Origin: Bosea sp. ANAM02
GTDB lineage: Bacteria; Pseudomonadota; Alphaproteobacteria; Rhizobiales; Beijerinckiaceae
Assembly (NCBI RefSeq): GCF_011764485.1
Contig: NZ_AP022849.1
Coordinates: 434,001-498,000, forward strand
Length of the DNA: 64,000 nucleotides
Direction of reading: 5' to 3'
The position numbers and the translations under genes are program-made. The notes under the pieces were generated by a model. The model did not search any database and had not been told where the DNA came from. It saw nothing but the letters and a program-made list of their open reading frames with translations. Positions 26,180 to 37,040 of this stretch are shown in pieces; positions within the stretch are counted from its first letter, which is position 1, and each line of letters opens with the position of its first letter.

Positions 26180-26635
26180 TTGACCAAGCGGACCATCAAC
26201 CGGAAGGCCCAGCGCGTCAGCGTCTACTTCTGGCCCAATGTCGACGACGACAAGGCGGTCCTTGAGCTCGCCCAAGCCCTGTCGGCCGCCGGCAGGACCT
26301 CCGACATCATGCGCCAGGCCATCAAGCGTGGCCTGCGCGCCATGATCGAGGCAGGCGACATGCCGCCGAGCCTGGTCGATCGCCTCAGCCTCAAGCGCCG
26401 CCTCAACGCCCGCGAGAAGACGGACGGGATCACCATCGTCCCGCTCCCGGCGAGCTACATGCCGGTGGCACAGCCTCATCCGGCTGCCGCTCAGCCGGCT
26501 CCCGCGCCCTACGACGCCGTCTCGGTCGAGCCGACTTCGGAGCTCCCGCCCGAGCCTGCTTTCAACATGCTCGACAGCCTCGCGAACCTGATGCCGTCGA
26601 GCCGTGTCGAGCTCCCGCAGGACGCCGACACCTGA
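26180..26635 (+). CDS. ParR/StbB-like centromere-binding protein
   Basis: 151 aa from a TTG with AAGG 10 nt upstream. The N-terminal 75 residues (VYFWPNVDDDKAVLELAQAL, GRTSDIMRQAIKRGLRAMIE) resemble the ribbon-helix-helix part of ParR proteins. A Pro/Ala-rich linker and a C-terminal patch (NMLDSLANLMPS) that could contact the actin follow. The assignment leans on its place 16 bp after the ParM-like gene. It is probably a DNA-binding autoregulator and adaptor. Confidence 0.62.
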   Translation: MTKRTINRKAQRVSVYFWPNVDDDKAVLELAQALSAAGRTSDIMRQAIKRGLRAMIEAGDMPPSLVDRLSLKRRLNAREKTDGITIVPLPASYMPVAQPHPAAAQPAPAPYDAVSVEPTSELPPEPAFNMLDSLANLMPSSRVELPQDADT

Positions 26636-26693
26636 TCTGTCTCGACGCCCTCCCGGACGTTGAGCCCCAGCACGAGATCCCCAGGAGAGACTG

Positions 26694-27836
26694 ATGGCAG
26701 CCCGCAACGACCAAACCGGCGGAAGTCATACCGAAGCCACCGGCATCGTCGCGATAATCGTCATCTCAATGGTGCTGATCGGCATCTGGATGCTCGCCAA
26801 GCCCGCGATCATCTACCCGGCCTTCGCCATCAACTGGGTTCTGATCAAGATCATCCAGCTCACGATGGGGCTCGGCCAGACCGGGCAGAATATCCTCGCC
26901 TTCATCGAGGCGACGCTGAAGGGCAACCAGGATCCGTGGCTGATCAGCTTCTCCGACTTCTACACCTTCAAGTCCCTGATCGGCGAGCGCGCGAAATACA
27001 TCGTCGCGGCCATCACCGGATCGCTGGCCATTCTGGTGATGTTCCGGATGAAGGGCGACGGGTTCAAGCGCAAGCTCAACCTGGTCTCGCTGGCGCAGGA
27101 CAATGCCCGTCACTGGCGCACAGCGCTCTTTAGCGCGCGCTTCGATCCGAAGAAGCCTTGGACGGAGATGGCGCCTCAGCGCAAGCCCCACGACTGGCTC
27201 CTGGAGCGGAACATCGAGGTCGTCGACCGCAAGGTGAAGGATTACGCCAAAGCCGAGCAGGCCTTCATCGAGCAGCTGGGTCTTCCGTGGCAGGGCATCG
27301 ACAACCTTCCTCTGTACATGCAGTGCCTGGTCGCGATCATCGGAGCCCACTTCCATCTGCGCGGCAGCTCAGAGGCCGAGAAGCTGCGCGGCGACATCAC
27401 CTATGTCTACGTCACCAAGGAAGGAGAGCAGCGGGACGAGGCGCTGAAGCTGCTCATCGATCCCTATCTGAAGAACCCGAAGATCCGCGAGCTCGTGGCC
27501 GAGCACACCGCGAACCATGCCTGGACGTCAACCGCGCTGATCCACCTGCTTTTCAAGGCTCGCGACGGCGCCGGGGTGCTCGCGACGAGCGACTTCCTGT
27601 GGCTGAAGCCCATTGATCGCAGCCTCTATTACGTCCTGAACAATGTCGGACGCCGGAAATTCCACATCGAGGGCGCAGGCGCGATCTCGCATTACTGGCA
27701 CGAGAATATCGCCCGAAAGCCGATCAGCGAGCCCAAGGTCGGCAAGGCTGTGGAGGGGATCAGCCACTACATGGGCGAACGAGGCGTGGATGAGCTCAAG
27801 GTTCCGGCCAAAAAGGAGTTGAACGCCCGCTCCTAG
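26694..27836 (+). CDS. dotM: DotM/IcmP/TrbA-like coupling complex protein
   Basis: 380 aa, ATG after AGGAGAG. Membrane segments are at about 18-42 (IVAIIVISMVLIGIWMLAKPAII) and 90-113 (IVAAITGSLAILVMFRM). The cytoplasmic domain shows family landmarks: LTMGLGQTGQNILAFIEA, DPKKPWTEMAPQRKP, AEQAFIEQLG, NHAWTSTALIHLLFKARDGAGVLATSDFLWLKPIDRSLYYVLNNVGRR and EGAGAISHYWHEN. DotM pairs with the DotL coupling ATPase to receive substrates. DotL is not in the window, so the rest of the system should lie elsewhere on the element. Confidence 0.88.
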   Translation: MAARNDQTGGSHTEATGIVAIIVISMVLIGIWMLAKPAIIYPAFAINWVLIKIIQLTMGLGQTGQNILAFIEATLKGNQDPWLISFSDFYTFKSLIGERAKYIVAAITGSLAILVMFRMKGDGFKRKLNLVSLAQDNARHWRTALFSARFDPKKPWTEMAPQRKPHDWLLERNIEVVDRKVKDYAKAEQAFIEQLGLPWQGIDNLPLYMQCLVAIIGAHFHLRGSSEAEKLRGDITYVYVTKEGEQRDEALKLLIDPYLKNPKIRELVAEHTANHAWTSTALIHLLFKARDGAGVLATSDFLWLKPIDRSLYYVLNNVGRRKFHIEGAGAISHYWHENIARKPISEPKVGKAVEGISHYMGERGVDELKVPAKKELNARS

Positions 27837-27845
27837 GGCGTCACC

Positions 27846-27867
27846 AAGGATAGATAGAGCGATCCTT
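27846..27867. promoter_or_regulatory. AAGGAT-N9-GATCCTT dyad after dotM
   Basis: AAGGAT (27846) and GATCCTT (27861-27867) form a dyad 10 bp past the dotM stop and 31 bp before the next start. It is either a regulatory site for the next gene or part of the general GATCCTT set. Confidence 0.4.
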
Positions 27868-27897
27868 GATATCGCATCGAATCGAATGGAGTTGCCG

Positions 27898-28887
27898 GTG
27901 TCCACTTCCCAGATCATCGAGCATGTTGCAGGCGAGCGCCTGACCATCATCGAGGCCGACGGCCTCCCGGCAGTGTTCTCGGTCGCCGGATCTGACGGCC
28001 AGTGGAGCGTGGTGAAAAGCAAGGCCGGGGCTGAGCAGACCGTGTTCAGCGGGCGCTCCGAGGCGGAGGCCGGCAAAACGCTCGATGGCATCGCGACCTT
28101 CCATGGTGCCTCAACTTCTCCTCAGCCTGCAGCGAACGCGCAGACCGCGGTCTCGGTCGCCCAGCCGCTGAAGGCTCCCCGCTTCCCTCTGAAGGCGTCT
28201 ACGGCCCTGCCGTGGGCCGCCGTGGTGATCCTCGGCGGCGTCGTGCTGGCTGACCGCTTCGTGCCCCGGCAGCCGGTCGCCATTCCCGTCGCAGCGGCGC
28301 CGGAGGTCATGACGCAAGCCAGCGAGCCTCTGCAGCAACTCCCGAGCACCATTGCCCGGGTGAAGACCCCGGCGCCGACTATCCCCCCGCTGCCCGGTCA
28401 GACGGCCGCTGCACCCGCAGCCGAGAAGACTGCAGACCCTGCAAAGGCCGGGCCCGACGGAAAGGTCGATACCCAGACCATCGTCGACAGCGCCCGTAAG
28501 CTGGTCGCCGAGAAGGGCGCCGAGGGTGCGAGCGGCGAGATGCAGCAGCTCCAGGCCGTCCTCGACCTCCTGAACAGCAACGAGAAGCTCACCCCCGAGC
28601 TCATCCGCAACGTGCCCCACGACCTTGCGCAGAAGCTCAAGGAAGCCGGCGTCGTCGCGAGCCCCGAAGAGGCGGCCGCGGCAGCCAAGGCACGAGGCCA
28701 GAAGGAGCTTCGCATCGTCCGACTCGATGCCCTGACCCTCGATCGCATGCGGGACAAGGACGGCGTTTCGACCGTTCCTGAGGCCGGCACCTGGGCACTT
28801 ACGAATAATTCCGTGGTCATCCCGCTGCCTGGCGGCGGCGATATCCGGCGGCCCGACGACCTTAAGACCTTCCACCTCGAACCGTGA
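27898..28887 (+). CDS. Single-span membrane protein of the conjugation cluster
   Basis: 329 aa from the GTG at 27898, which has GGAG 6 nt upstream (an ATG at 27886 is also in frame). Layout: an N-terminal cytoplasmic beta-rich domain of about 80 residues, a single membrane segment near 100-120 (ALPWAAVVILGGVVLA), then a long periplasmic Pro/Ala-rich and helical region. This is the topology of DotF/IcmG and TraP, but I see no sequence motif to prove it. Its place right after dotM supports a role in the secretion machine. Confidence 0.5.
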   Translation: MSTSQIIEHVAGERLTIIEADGLPAVFSVAGSDGQWSVVKSKAGAEQTVFSGRSEAEAGKTLDGIATFHGASTSPQPAANAQTAVSVAQPLKAPRFPLKASTALPWAAVVILGGVVLADRFVPRQPVAIPVAAAPEVMTQASEPLQQLPSTIARVKTPAPTIPPLPGQTAAAPAAEKTADPAKAGPDGKVDTQTIVDSARKLVAEKGAEGASGEMQQLQAVLDLLNSNEKLTPELIRNVPHDLAQKLKEAGVVASPEEAAAAAKARGQKELRIVRLDALTLDRMRDKDGVSTVPEAGTWALTNNSVVIPLPGGGDIRRPDDLKTFHLEP

Positions 28888-28894
28888 GGCGATC

Positions 28895-29095
28895 GTGTTG
28901 TCTCCCCTTCAATTCCTCGTCTTCTTGTCGATGATCAGCATCGGCTTCGTGTCGGTCTCCTCGGCCCATGAATTCGGAAGCCTGATCCGCCTCGGGAAAA
29001 TCGCCTCGCCGGAGGCCATGGTTCATTTGCTGATCGCCGCTGCAGGGTTGGCCTGCATCACGGGCGGCTGCCGGTGGTTCCTGAAGCGGCTGTGA
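28895..29095 (+). CDS. Small two-span membrane protein, 66 aa
   Basis: GTG 7 bp after the preceding stop, whose TGAGG also supplies the ribosome site. Two hydrophobic segments (LQFLVFLSMISIGFVSVSSA and MVHLLIAAAGLACITGG) are separated by a short polar loop. No homology recognised. Co-transcription suggests an accessory role in the conjugation machine. Confidence 0.5.
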   Translation: MLSPLQFLVFLSMISIGFVSVSSAHEFGSLIRLGKIASPEAMVHLLIAAAGLACITGGCRWFLKRL

Positions 29096-29141
29096 GGGCA
29101 ACTTCGTTTCTCCCTCTGCAAGCCCGTCCTGGAGCCTCCCA

Positions 29142-29423
29142 ATGCCTTCGAGCACCAACCAGCGGGCGGTTCTCCCCCTCGAACTGGCGAAGGTCGCAGG
29201 TCTCGCTTTCCCTCCAACTGCGGCGGCTCTATTCGGGTTTGCTTGGTTCGTCCGGACCGTCCGGGATCCGCTCTGGGTTCTAATGGGGATGTTCGGCATG
29301 GCCCTCGTCGTCGGCGTTACGACTTTCCTGATCTCCGCCTGGTGCGACCGGAAGATCAACGACGACGCCGACCAGAGCCGTTTCCGCGATGGAGGCGAAA
29401 ACGAATCGTCTCTCGCCAAATAG
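29142..29423 (+). CDS. Small two-span membrane protein, 93 aa
   Basis: Hydrophobic segments at about 19-36 (VAGLAFPPTAAALFGFAWF) and 44-66 (WVLMGMFGMALVVGVTTFLI), then a polar acidic C-terminus (DRKINDDADQSRFRDGGENE). Its general form resembles the neighbouring genes before and after. Function unknown. Confidence 0.5.
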   Translation: MPSSTNQRAVLPLELAKVAGLAFPPTAAALFGFAWFVRTVRDPLWVLMGMFGMALVVGVTTFLISAWCDRKINDDADQSRFRDGGENESSLAK

Positions 29424-29474
29424 ACCACCGCCTCCACCGTCTCGGGCGCGCACGCCCCCGCCAGCGCCCGGCAA

Positions 29475-29987
29475 ATGACCCTCAGGCATATCCGCATGAC
29501 CAAGGCTTTCGCACCGCTTCTCGTGCCATTTCTGGCACTCCTCACGCTATTCCGGCAGCGGCTTTCCCTCAAGCAGAGGCTCGTAAAGATCCCGATGATC
29601 AACGACGCAACAAGCTCCTTGATCCGATTGGCCAAACTCTCGGCTCCCATCGGGGCGCCTTCGCTTGCGATGCTGCTCCTTTTCAGTTGGGCTGCCGACG
29701 ACCTTCGCGAACGGGCCATAGTTGTCGTGGTGATCCTTTCGGCGGTTGTCGTCAGCCTCGTGGCCTATTTCGCGTATTGTCGGTGTACCTCGCTGGAAAC
29801 CAGCCAGGCGAATGCCGCTGCCGGCAGTGAGGGAGACGTGCTTCCAACGTCGCCTTACGACACCTACCGGATGCGAGTGCTCGGGTCGTCCGATGATGGC
29901 CGCGTGACCTTCATCGCTCCCGTCCCCGTCGGGTGCGAGGACAGCGGAGCGGTCGACCCCGTTGGTGGTAGCGGCGGCAACGCCTAG
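29475..29987 (+). CDS. Membrane protein, 170 aa
   Basis: Hydrophobic stretches at about 12-27, 54-70 and 82-99 (AIVVVVILSAVVVSLVAYFAY) are followed by a soluble C-terminal domain of about 70 residues ending Gly/Ser-rich. An ATG at 29496 is an alternative start. It is the last gene of the plus-strand run that begins with dotD. Function unknown. Confidence 0.45.
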   Translation: MTLRHIRMTKAFAPLLVPFLALLTLFRQRLSLKQRLVKIPMINDATSSLIRLAKLSAPIGAPSLAMLLLFSWAADDLRERAIVVVVILSAVVVSLVAYFAYCRCTSLETSQANAAAGSEGDVLPTSPYDTYRMRVLGSSDDGRVTFIAPVPVGCEDSGAVDPVGGSGGNA

Positions 29988-30281
29988 CTCCGCGCACCTG
30001 CTGCTCTAGGCGCAACCTGATACCTGCCCTCCATGGGTCATGGGCGCCATGGCTCCCCATGGGTTCTGAGCCAAGTTCGAGCCGCTCCATCAGCGCGTCG
30101 CGAAAATGCGATTTCGCGTAGAAAAATCCGTGTCATTTGCAGATTTCGCCGACCCGCTGGTAGACCCGTACAGCGCCTTCCTGGGGTCGATCCATCCTTC
30201 GCTACCTGCCAGAAAATCCCCTTCAGAACACCTTCCCATGGGGTTTTCATGGCGTTTTTAGCTGTGCACCCCCTGTGCACC

Positions 30282-30314
30282 TGCAGTGCGCGTGCAGTGC
30301 GGGTGCAGTGCACC
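30282..30314 (+). repeat. Three 11-bp direct repeats
   Basis: TGCAGTGCGCG (30282), TGCAGTGCGGG (30293) and TGCAGTGCACC (30304) follow each other without gaps. The unit is one helical turn long. The core GCAGTGCG also occurs in the 44-nt palindrome at 21432-21475. Confidence 0.65.
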
Positions 30315-30621
30315 GCACTTTTGCCGAAGGCTACCTTGAGGCGGTTCGACCATGGGCTCGGCGGGCCTCCATGGGGACTTCGATGAGGGCGCCCCACCAT
30401 GGAGAAGGTCCCCATAAGAACGACTCCCCCATGGCGACCCACGTCATCGCCGGCCGAACGCAGACCGGACACCGACTCGATCGGCGACTTGGTCTGGGAC
30501 GAGACCCCGGCGAAGGCTTACCTTGGCTGTCGCAGCATAGATCTCGACATTGATGACACGGCAGCGCGCGGCGAGCCTTGGGGATGTGGGTCTGGGGAGG
30601 AAAAATGCGATTTGCAAGGAA

Positions 30622-30649
30622 GAGCAAGCTAAGTCTCTTTAGCTTGCTC
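30622..30649. repeat. 11-bp perfect inverted repeat GAGCAAGCTAA
   Basis: GAGCAAGCTAA (30622-30632), a 6-nt loop, and TTAGCTTGCTC (30639-30649). The same 11 bp occurs once at 17828-17838, upstream of the AAA ATPase gene. It lies 64 bp before the start of the broken DUF2625 gene and may have been its operator. Confidence 0.5.
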
Positions 30650-30712
30650 CAGAAATCACCGGCATCGACACAGGCTCTGGTGTCAAGATTGAAGCCCGAT
30701 GAGTCCCGTCTG

Positions 30713-31377
30713 ATGCGCCCTCTGGCCGCACTGATAGACGTCGACGACCCGGCCTTGCCGCTGATCCGCGAGTTGGCTGCGTCCTCAGGCGACGCGGTGA
30801 TCCTCGCGCCCGACGAGGACGTTCACGAGAAGGTGCTGCTGCGATTGCAGGTTACGACGCGGTCGGTGCTCGGAGCGGTCGGCTACGAGACCGGCGGCAT
30901 TCTGGTCGATGCCGGCCGCATCCGGGTTCTCGGCGGGGGCGAGCGCTCACTGCTGACTGTGAACAAGGCGATCGATGGCTTCAGAGATGCGGTGTTCGTC
31001 GCCGATGACGTGCTCGGCGGTATCTTCGCGCTGAATGGAGGAGGCTTTGGCCCAGCAGATCTCGGGCAGATCTTCAACCTGGCAGCGGGCAGTATCGCCT
31101 AGTCCTGCCTCGATATCGGGTACGCAGATTTCGTCTCCTGGTGCCTGACCGGCGACCGCGACGCGCTTTATGATCGGTTCGCCCGGCTGCCGGCTTTCAA
31201 GGAGCCGGCGCCTGCCATCTCGATGGCCTGGTCGTTCTACCCGTTCCTCTGGGCGAAAGAGGCGGGGACCGCGCCGCCGGCGGCGCGGGTCGTGCCGGCG
31301 GATGGGATTGTGCAGCTCCGGATCGAATTTTCGGGTTTCGAGGTCGAGTCGGACGGCACCAAAGCCGGCCGTGCCAG
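30713..31377 (+). pseudogene. DUF2625 family gene broken by an amber codon
   Basis: The family begins at MRPLAALIDVDDPALPLIREL (ATG 30713) and shows VLGAVGYETGGILVDAGRIRVLGGG, AVFVADDVLGGIFALNGGGFG and DLGQIFNLAAGSIA. A TAG at 31100-31102 then interrupts it. The same frame continues with SCLDIGYADFVSWCLTGDRD and SMAWSFYPFLWAKEA, which are the expected C-terminal family features. The stop sits where the family normally has Trp, so a single TGG-to-TAG change explains it. The normal end is also blurred, as the frame runs on into the antisense of the next gene. Family function unknown. Confidence 0.75.
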
Positions 31378-31986
31378 TCACATTGCCATTGCAGCCTGCG
31401 GCGCCGGCGAGAAGCGAGCATCGAGGAGCGCCTGCGCCTCGGCACCGATGTCGACAGCGATGGGGTTGAATTCGACGACCGCGTCGCCGCAGATCCGTGC
31501 CACAGCCTCGATGCCGGTGCCTTTGCGCCGACGGAAGACGGCCAGATCGGTGCAGGGATCGGAGGGATCGAGATTGAGCTCGGTACGCAGCACTTGGCGC
31601 TCCGCTTCGCTGAACGGCTTCATCCAAGCGGCATTCGCGTCTCCGGCGACCACGGTCGCAACGCGGATCTCGCGGCGGTCCTCCGCCGGCGCCTGAACCC
31701 ACGCCCGGCGGAGCCCGTCGGTGCTGGTGAAGGCTCGCACATGATCGACCTGGTGGTGTCGGTTGAGGCCGGCAGTCGCATCTTCTGATGCCTTCTGCTC
31801 CGCCTCGAGGCCACCGTAATAGCGGGTGGCGAAGGTCGCGCCTACGGGGAAGGTCTCAGAGGGACCGGCCTCACGCAGGATGACGATGTGCTCGCGACAC
31901 ACGGCGCGGCGCTGGCCCGGTTCGTCAGCCTTCTGGCGCGTCTGGATGAGGAAAGCGCGTTGCATATCGAGCTCCAATTCGATCAC
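31378..31986 (-). CDS. Hypothetical protein, 202 aa
   Basis: Soluble, mixed alpha/beta composition, with motifs such as HHQVDHVRAFTSTDGLRRAWVQAP in the middle. It begins MIELELDMQRAFLIQTRQKADEPGQ. No recognised family. Its 3' end abuts the remains of the DUF2625 gene. Function unknown. Confidence 0.5.
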   Translation of the reverse strand: MIELELDMQRAFLIQTRQKADEPGQRRAVCREHIVILREAGPSETFPVGATFATRYYGGLEAEQKASEDATAGLNRHHQVDHVRAFTSTDGLRRAWVQAPAEDRREIRVATVVAGDANAAWMKPFSEAERQVLRTELNLDPSDPCTDLAVFRRRKGTGIEAVARICGDAVVEFNPIAVDIGAEAQALLDARFSPAPQAAMAM

Positions 31987-32023
31987 TGTGCCGACGATCA
32001 GATTGGAGCTCGAAAGTCACAAC

Positions 32024-32542
32024 TCAGGGCCCGAGCCGCGGCCCCTGCGGCTCAAACTGAGCAAGGGCTTCTTCGGCTTCAGCCTCGATCTCCACGAGCT
32101 TTGCGCGCTCGTCGAAGAGCGCCTGGAGCTCTTCACGCTTCTTGGCGATGTTCTCCTCGACGCGTAGGAGATTGTTCGACGCAGCAATTGTGCCTGCTTC
32201 TGCGAAGGCTCGCGCATGCTCCAGTGCCGCGGTCTCGACGGCGCCGCGCATGATCTGAAGCAGCTCGCGGGAAGTTCCCGAAGGGGCCTCCTCGTACTGC
32301 CTGTCGCTGCGCATTCCCTTGAACGAAAAGCGCGACGTCGGAAGCTCCGTGCGGCCGGTGATACCCTTGTCCGACATCACAAAATGCTCGCTGCCGGTAA
32401 CGGGGATCCCGCGGATCACGACCCCATCGTCACCCTCTACCCGCACATATGCCTCGTCGCGGGCGATCGGCGTCACCTTCACCCGGCCCTTCGGGGTCTG
32501 GATCAGAAGCGGCTCGACCGTGTTTCGGAATTCGCGGGGCAT
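32024..32542 (-). CDS. Hypothetical coiled-coil protein, 172 aa
   Basis: ATG at 32542 behind AAGGAGAA. The N-terminal half is beta-rich (LLIQTPKGRVKVTPIARDEAYVRVEGDDGVVIRGIP, roughly residues 11-46). The C-terminal half forms a long coiled coil (RVEENIAKKREELQALFDERAKLVEIEAEAEEALAQFE). It is divergent from the gene at 32653. No function proposed. Confidence 0.55.
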   Translation of the reverse strand: MPREFRNTVEPLLIQTPKGRVKVTPIARDEAYVRVEGDDGVVIRGIPVTGSEHFVMSDKGITGRTELPTSRFSFKGMRSDRQYEEAPSGTSRELLQIMRGAVETAALEHARAFAEAGTIAASNNLLRVEENIAKKREELQALFDERAKLVEIEAEAEEALAQFEPQGPRLGP

Positions 32543-32652
32543 CAGGTTCTCCTTGCTGCCGCGAAAGTGGCCTGCGCTCTCGCAATCTACAACGACCATT
32601 CTGGCTTGCAGCGCCGGACCGTAGGCTTTCTGACGAACAGGGAGTCGAACAC

Positions 32653-33726
32653 ATGGCCAAGATCGTTGCCTGGGCGGACCACCGCTCCGCCGTCTTCGGG
32701 CGTCGCAAGCGCGCCCGTCAGGAGCGTTGGCAGTTCATGCGCTCTTCGACCCCTGTCGAGATCCCGGTCGCCGAAGGCGCCCCTGTGAAGGCTCTTGAGC
32801 TGCAATACGAGCGCTACCAGGGCGAATGGGGTAGGTCCCCAAAGCAGACCGTCTCGATCGTCTTCGAAGGGCTCGACGGCGCGCTCCGCCACACCATGCG
32901 ACTTCAGGATCAACGCCCGGTCACGCCCGATCTGCTCCACGACCCCAATGCATGGAGGTTCGCGCAGTACTGGCCGTTTGAGAAGGCTGTCGACCTGAAG
33001 GGCGACATCCTGCCCGACGAGGCGGTTGCGATCGCACAGATGGCCGATATCTCGCGAGACGGACGGGAATGGCAGCAGGCGAGGGCGGCTCGTGTCGCAT
33101 CAGACCTGATGATGCACGAAGGCAATCTCTGGAAGCGAGATTCTGAACCGGTGTGGCGAGTCCAGATGCAAGCCGGCAAGGGGATCGTCGACTATGGACG
33201 CGCCAACACGACCAAGTCCGGCGCCTTCATCTTCCGCATCGATCAGCAGACCGCTGCAAATGATCTCGCGAAACAGCTGACGCTCAAAGGACGGCCCAAG
33301 CTCAACTCGATGCGGGTTGCTCATCTGGATTCGGCCTACCTCACGGTCCCGGAAGCCGGCGCGACGCTCGAAACCGCGGCCATGGCGCTGCGTTCGAACC
33401 TTCGCAAGCTGATGAGCCACAGAAAGGTCGCCGAGGAGCTCAAGCCGTTTGAGCAGTCCTTGCTGAGCGCCTGGGCCAGCGGCGACACCGCTGATGTGAT
33501 CGCCGCGCTTCAGACGCTCCTGCGGGTGTATGACGGCATCTATGATCCTCGCTACGACGACCGGAACTCTCATTCACCGTCGGAGGCTCTGTGCAGCTGG
33601 AGTGTCCTGCTGCAGATCGGACTTGAGGCCAATCTTATCCCGACGACGCTTCCCGGCGAGACCACCATTGGCCGGCTCGACGAGGTTGCCGACGATGGCT
33701 TGGCCGAGCTCGGCATGGATCTATGA
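32653..33726 (+). CDS. Hypothetical protein, 357 aa
   Basis: ATG after GGGAG. A Lys/Arg-rich N-terminus (RSAVFGRRKRARQERWQFM) precedes a larger mixed domain, with SLLSAWASGDTADVIAALQTLLRVYDGIYDPRYDD near the end. No known motif. It could be the first gene before the ligase operon, but 104 bp separate it from the next gene. Confidence 0.5.
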   Translation: MAKIVAWADHRSAVFGRRKRARQERWQFMRSSTPVEIPVAEGAPVKALELQYERYQGEWGRSPKQTVSIVFEGLDGALRHTMRLQDQRPVTPDLLHDPNAWRFAQYWPFEKAVDLKGDILPDEAVAIAQMADISRDGREWQQARAARVASDLMMHEGNLWKRDSEPVWRVQMQAGKGIVDYGRANTTKSGAFIFRIDQQTAANDLAKQLTLKGRPKLNSMRVAHLDSAYLTVPEAGATLETAAMALRSNLRKLMSHRKVAEELKPFEQSLLSAWASGDTADVIAALQTLLRVYDGIYDPRYDDRNSHSPSEALCSWSVLLQIGLEANLIPTTLPGETTIGRLDEVADDGLAELGMDL

Positions 33727-33830
33727 AGGCCCGTCCACGGATTCCTTCATCCAACAGCGAGTTTGGCCTTCGAGATGCGCGGCGCTGACGTTAGCGTCCA
33801 TGGATCGTTTGTTGGTTCTTGGTAATCGTC

Positions 33831-36567
<2,737 letters not shown>

Positions 36568-36569
36568 GC

Positions 36570-37016
36570 ATGGATTTGATTGCCGAGCTCGGCCGCTCGA
36601 TCGATCCCGAGGCCTTCGACACGGACCTCTTCAGCGTCCCCCTCGAAAAGGGCCAGGAGCTCGCAGAGCGGAAGCGGAAGATCTCCACCGGCCTGGTCGA
36701 AGGCTTCGCGAAGCTCGACGAACGTTACAAGGTCGTCGAGCTTCCAGTGCCGCCTCATACCGGGGAGTACTACGAGATCGACGGCTATCGGGCCGGGAAG
36801 GGGCAATATCTCAGCCTCAGCGCAAAGCGGCTGGGAGAGTTCCTGGTGACCCTGATCCAGATGAAGGGTGATCTGGTTTCAGTTTACTGCCTGTCGCCAA
36901 ACCACAGGAATGCGCACGTCATGGCGATCGTGCGGCTTCATCCTGACCGCAAGGCCGAGTTCGAGGCCGCCACGAACCTAGTGCTTAACGAGCCGACTCG
37001 GGTCGTGCTTGCCTGA
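36570..37016 (+). CDS. Hypothetical protein, 148 aa
   Basis: ATG 2 bp after the ligA stop, so it belongs to the ligase operon. Soluble, with YYEIDGYRAGKGQYLSLSAKRLGEFLVTL in the centre and a beta-rich C-terminus (VYCLSPNHRNAHVMAIVRLHP). No recognised domain. Confidence 0.5.
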   Translation: MDLIAELGRSIDPEAFDTDLFSVPLEKGQELAERKRKISTGLVEGFAKLDERYKVVELPVPPHTGEYYEIDGYRAGKGQYLSLSAKRLGEFLVTLIQMKGDLVSVYCLSPNHRNAHVMAIVRLHPDRKAEFEAATNLVLNEPTRVVLA

Positions 37017-37040
37017 AGCCAGGCGAGGGGAGGTCGCGTT

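Larger units (their letters stand above)
29988..30712. other. Second gene-free island
   Basis: About 725 bp without a credible gene. It holds eight CCATGG palindromes (30031, 30047, 30057, 30236, 30350, 30369, 30397, 30429), a 24-bp element at 30112-30135 that matches 21188-21211 with three differences, three 11-bp direct repeats and an 11-bp inverted repeat. These resemble the island at 20.6-21.5 kb and the two bracket the dotD-to-29987 cluster. A centromere, second origin or transfer origin is possible. Confidence 0.5.

Noticed and set aside
24760..26199. Long minus-strand frame opposite icmT and the ParM-like gene
   Set aside because: Antisense to strongly supported genes and of antisense composition.
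27898..28887. Firm assignment as DotF/IcmG
   Set aside because: Topology and position fit but no sequence motif supports it, so it is left as an unnamed membrane protein.
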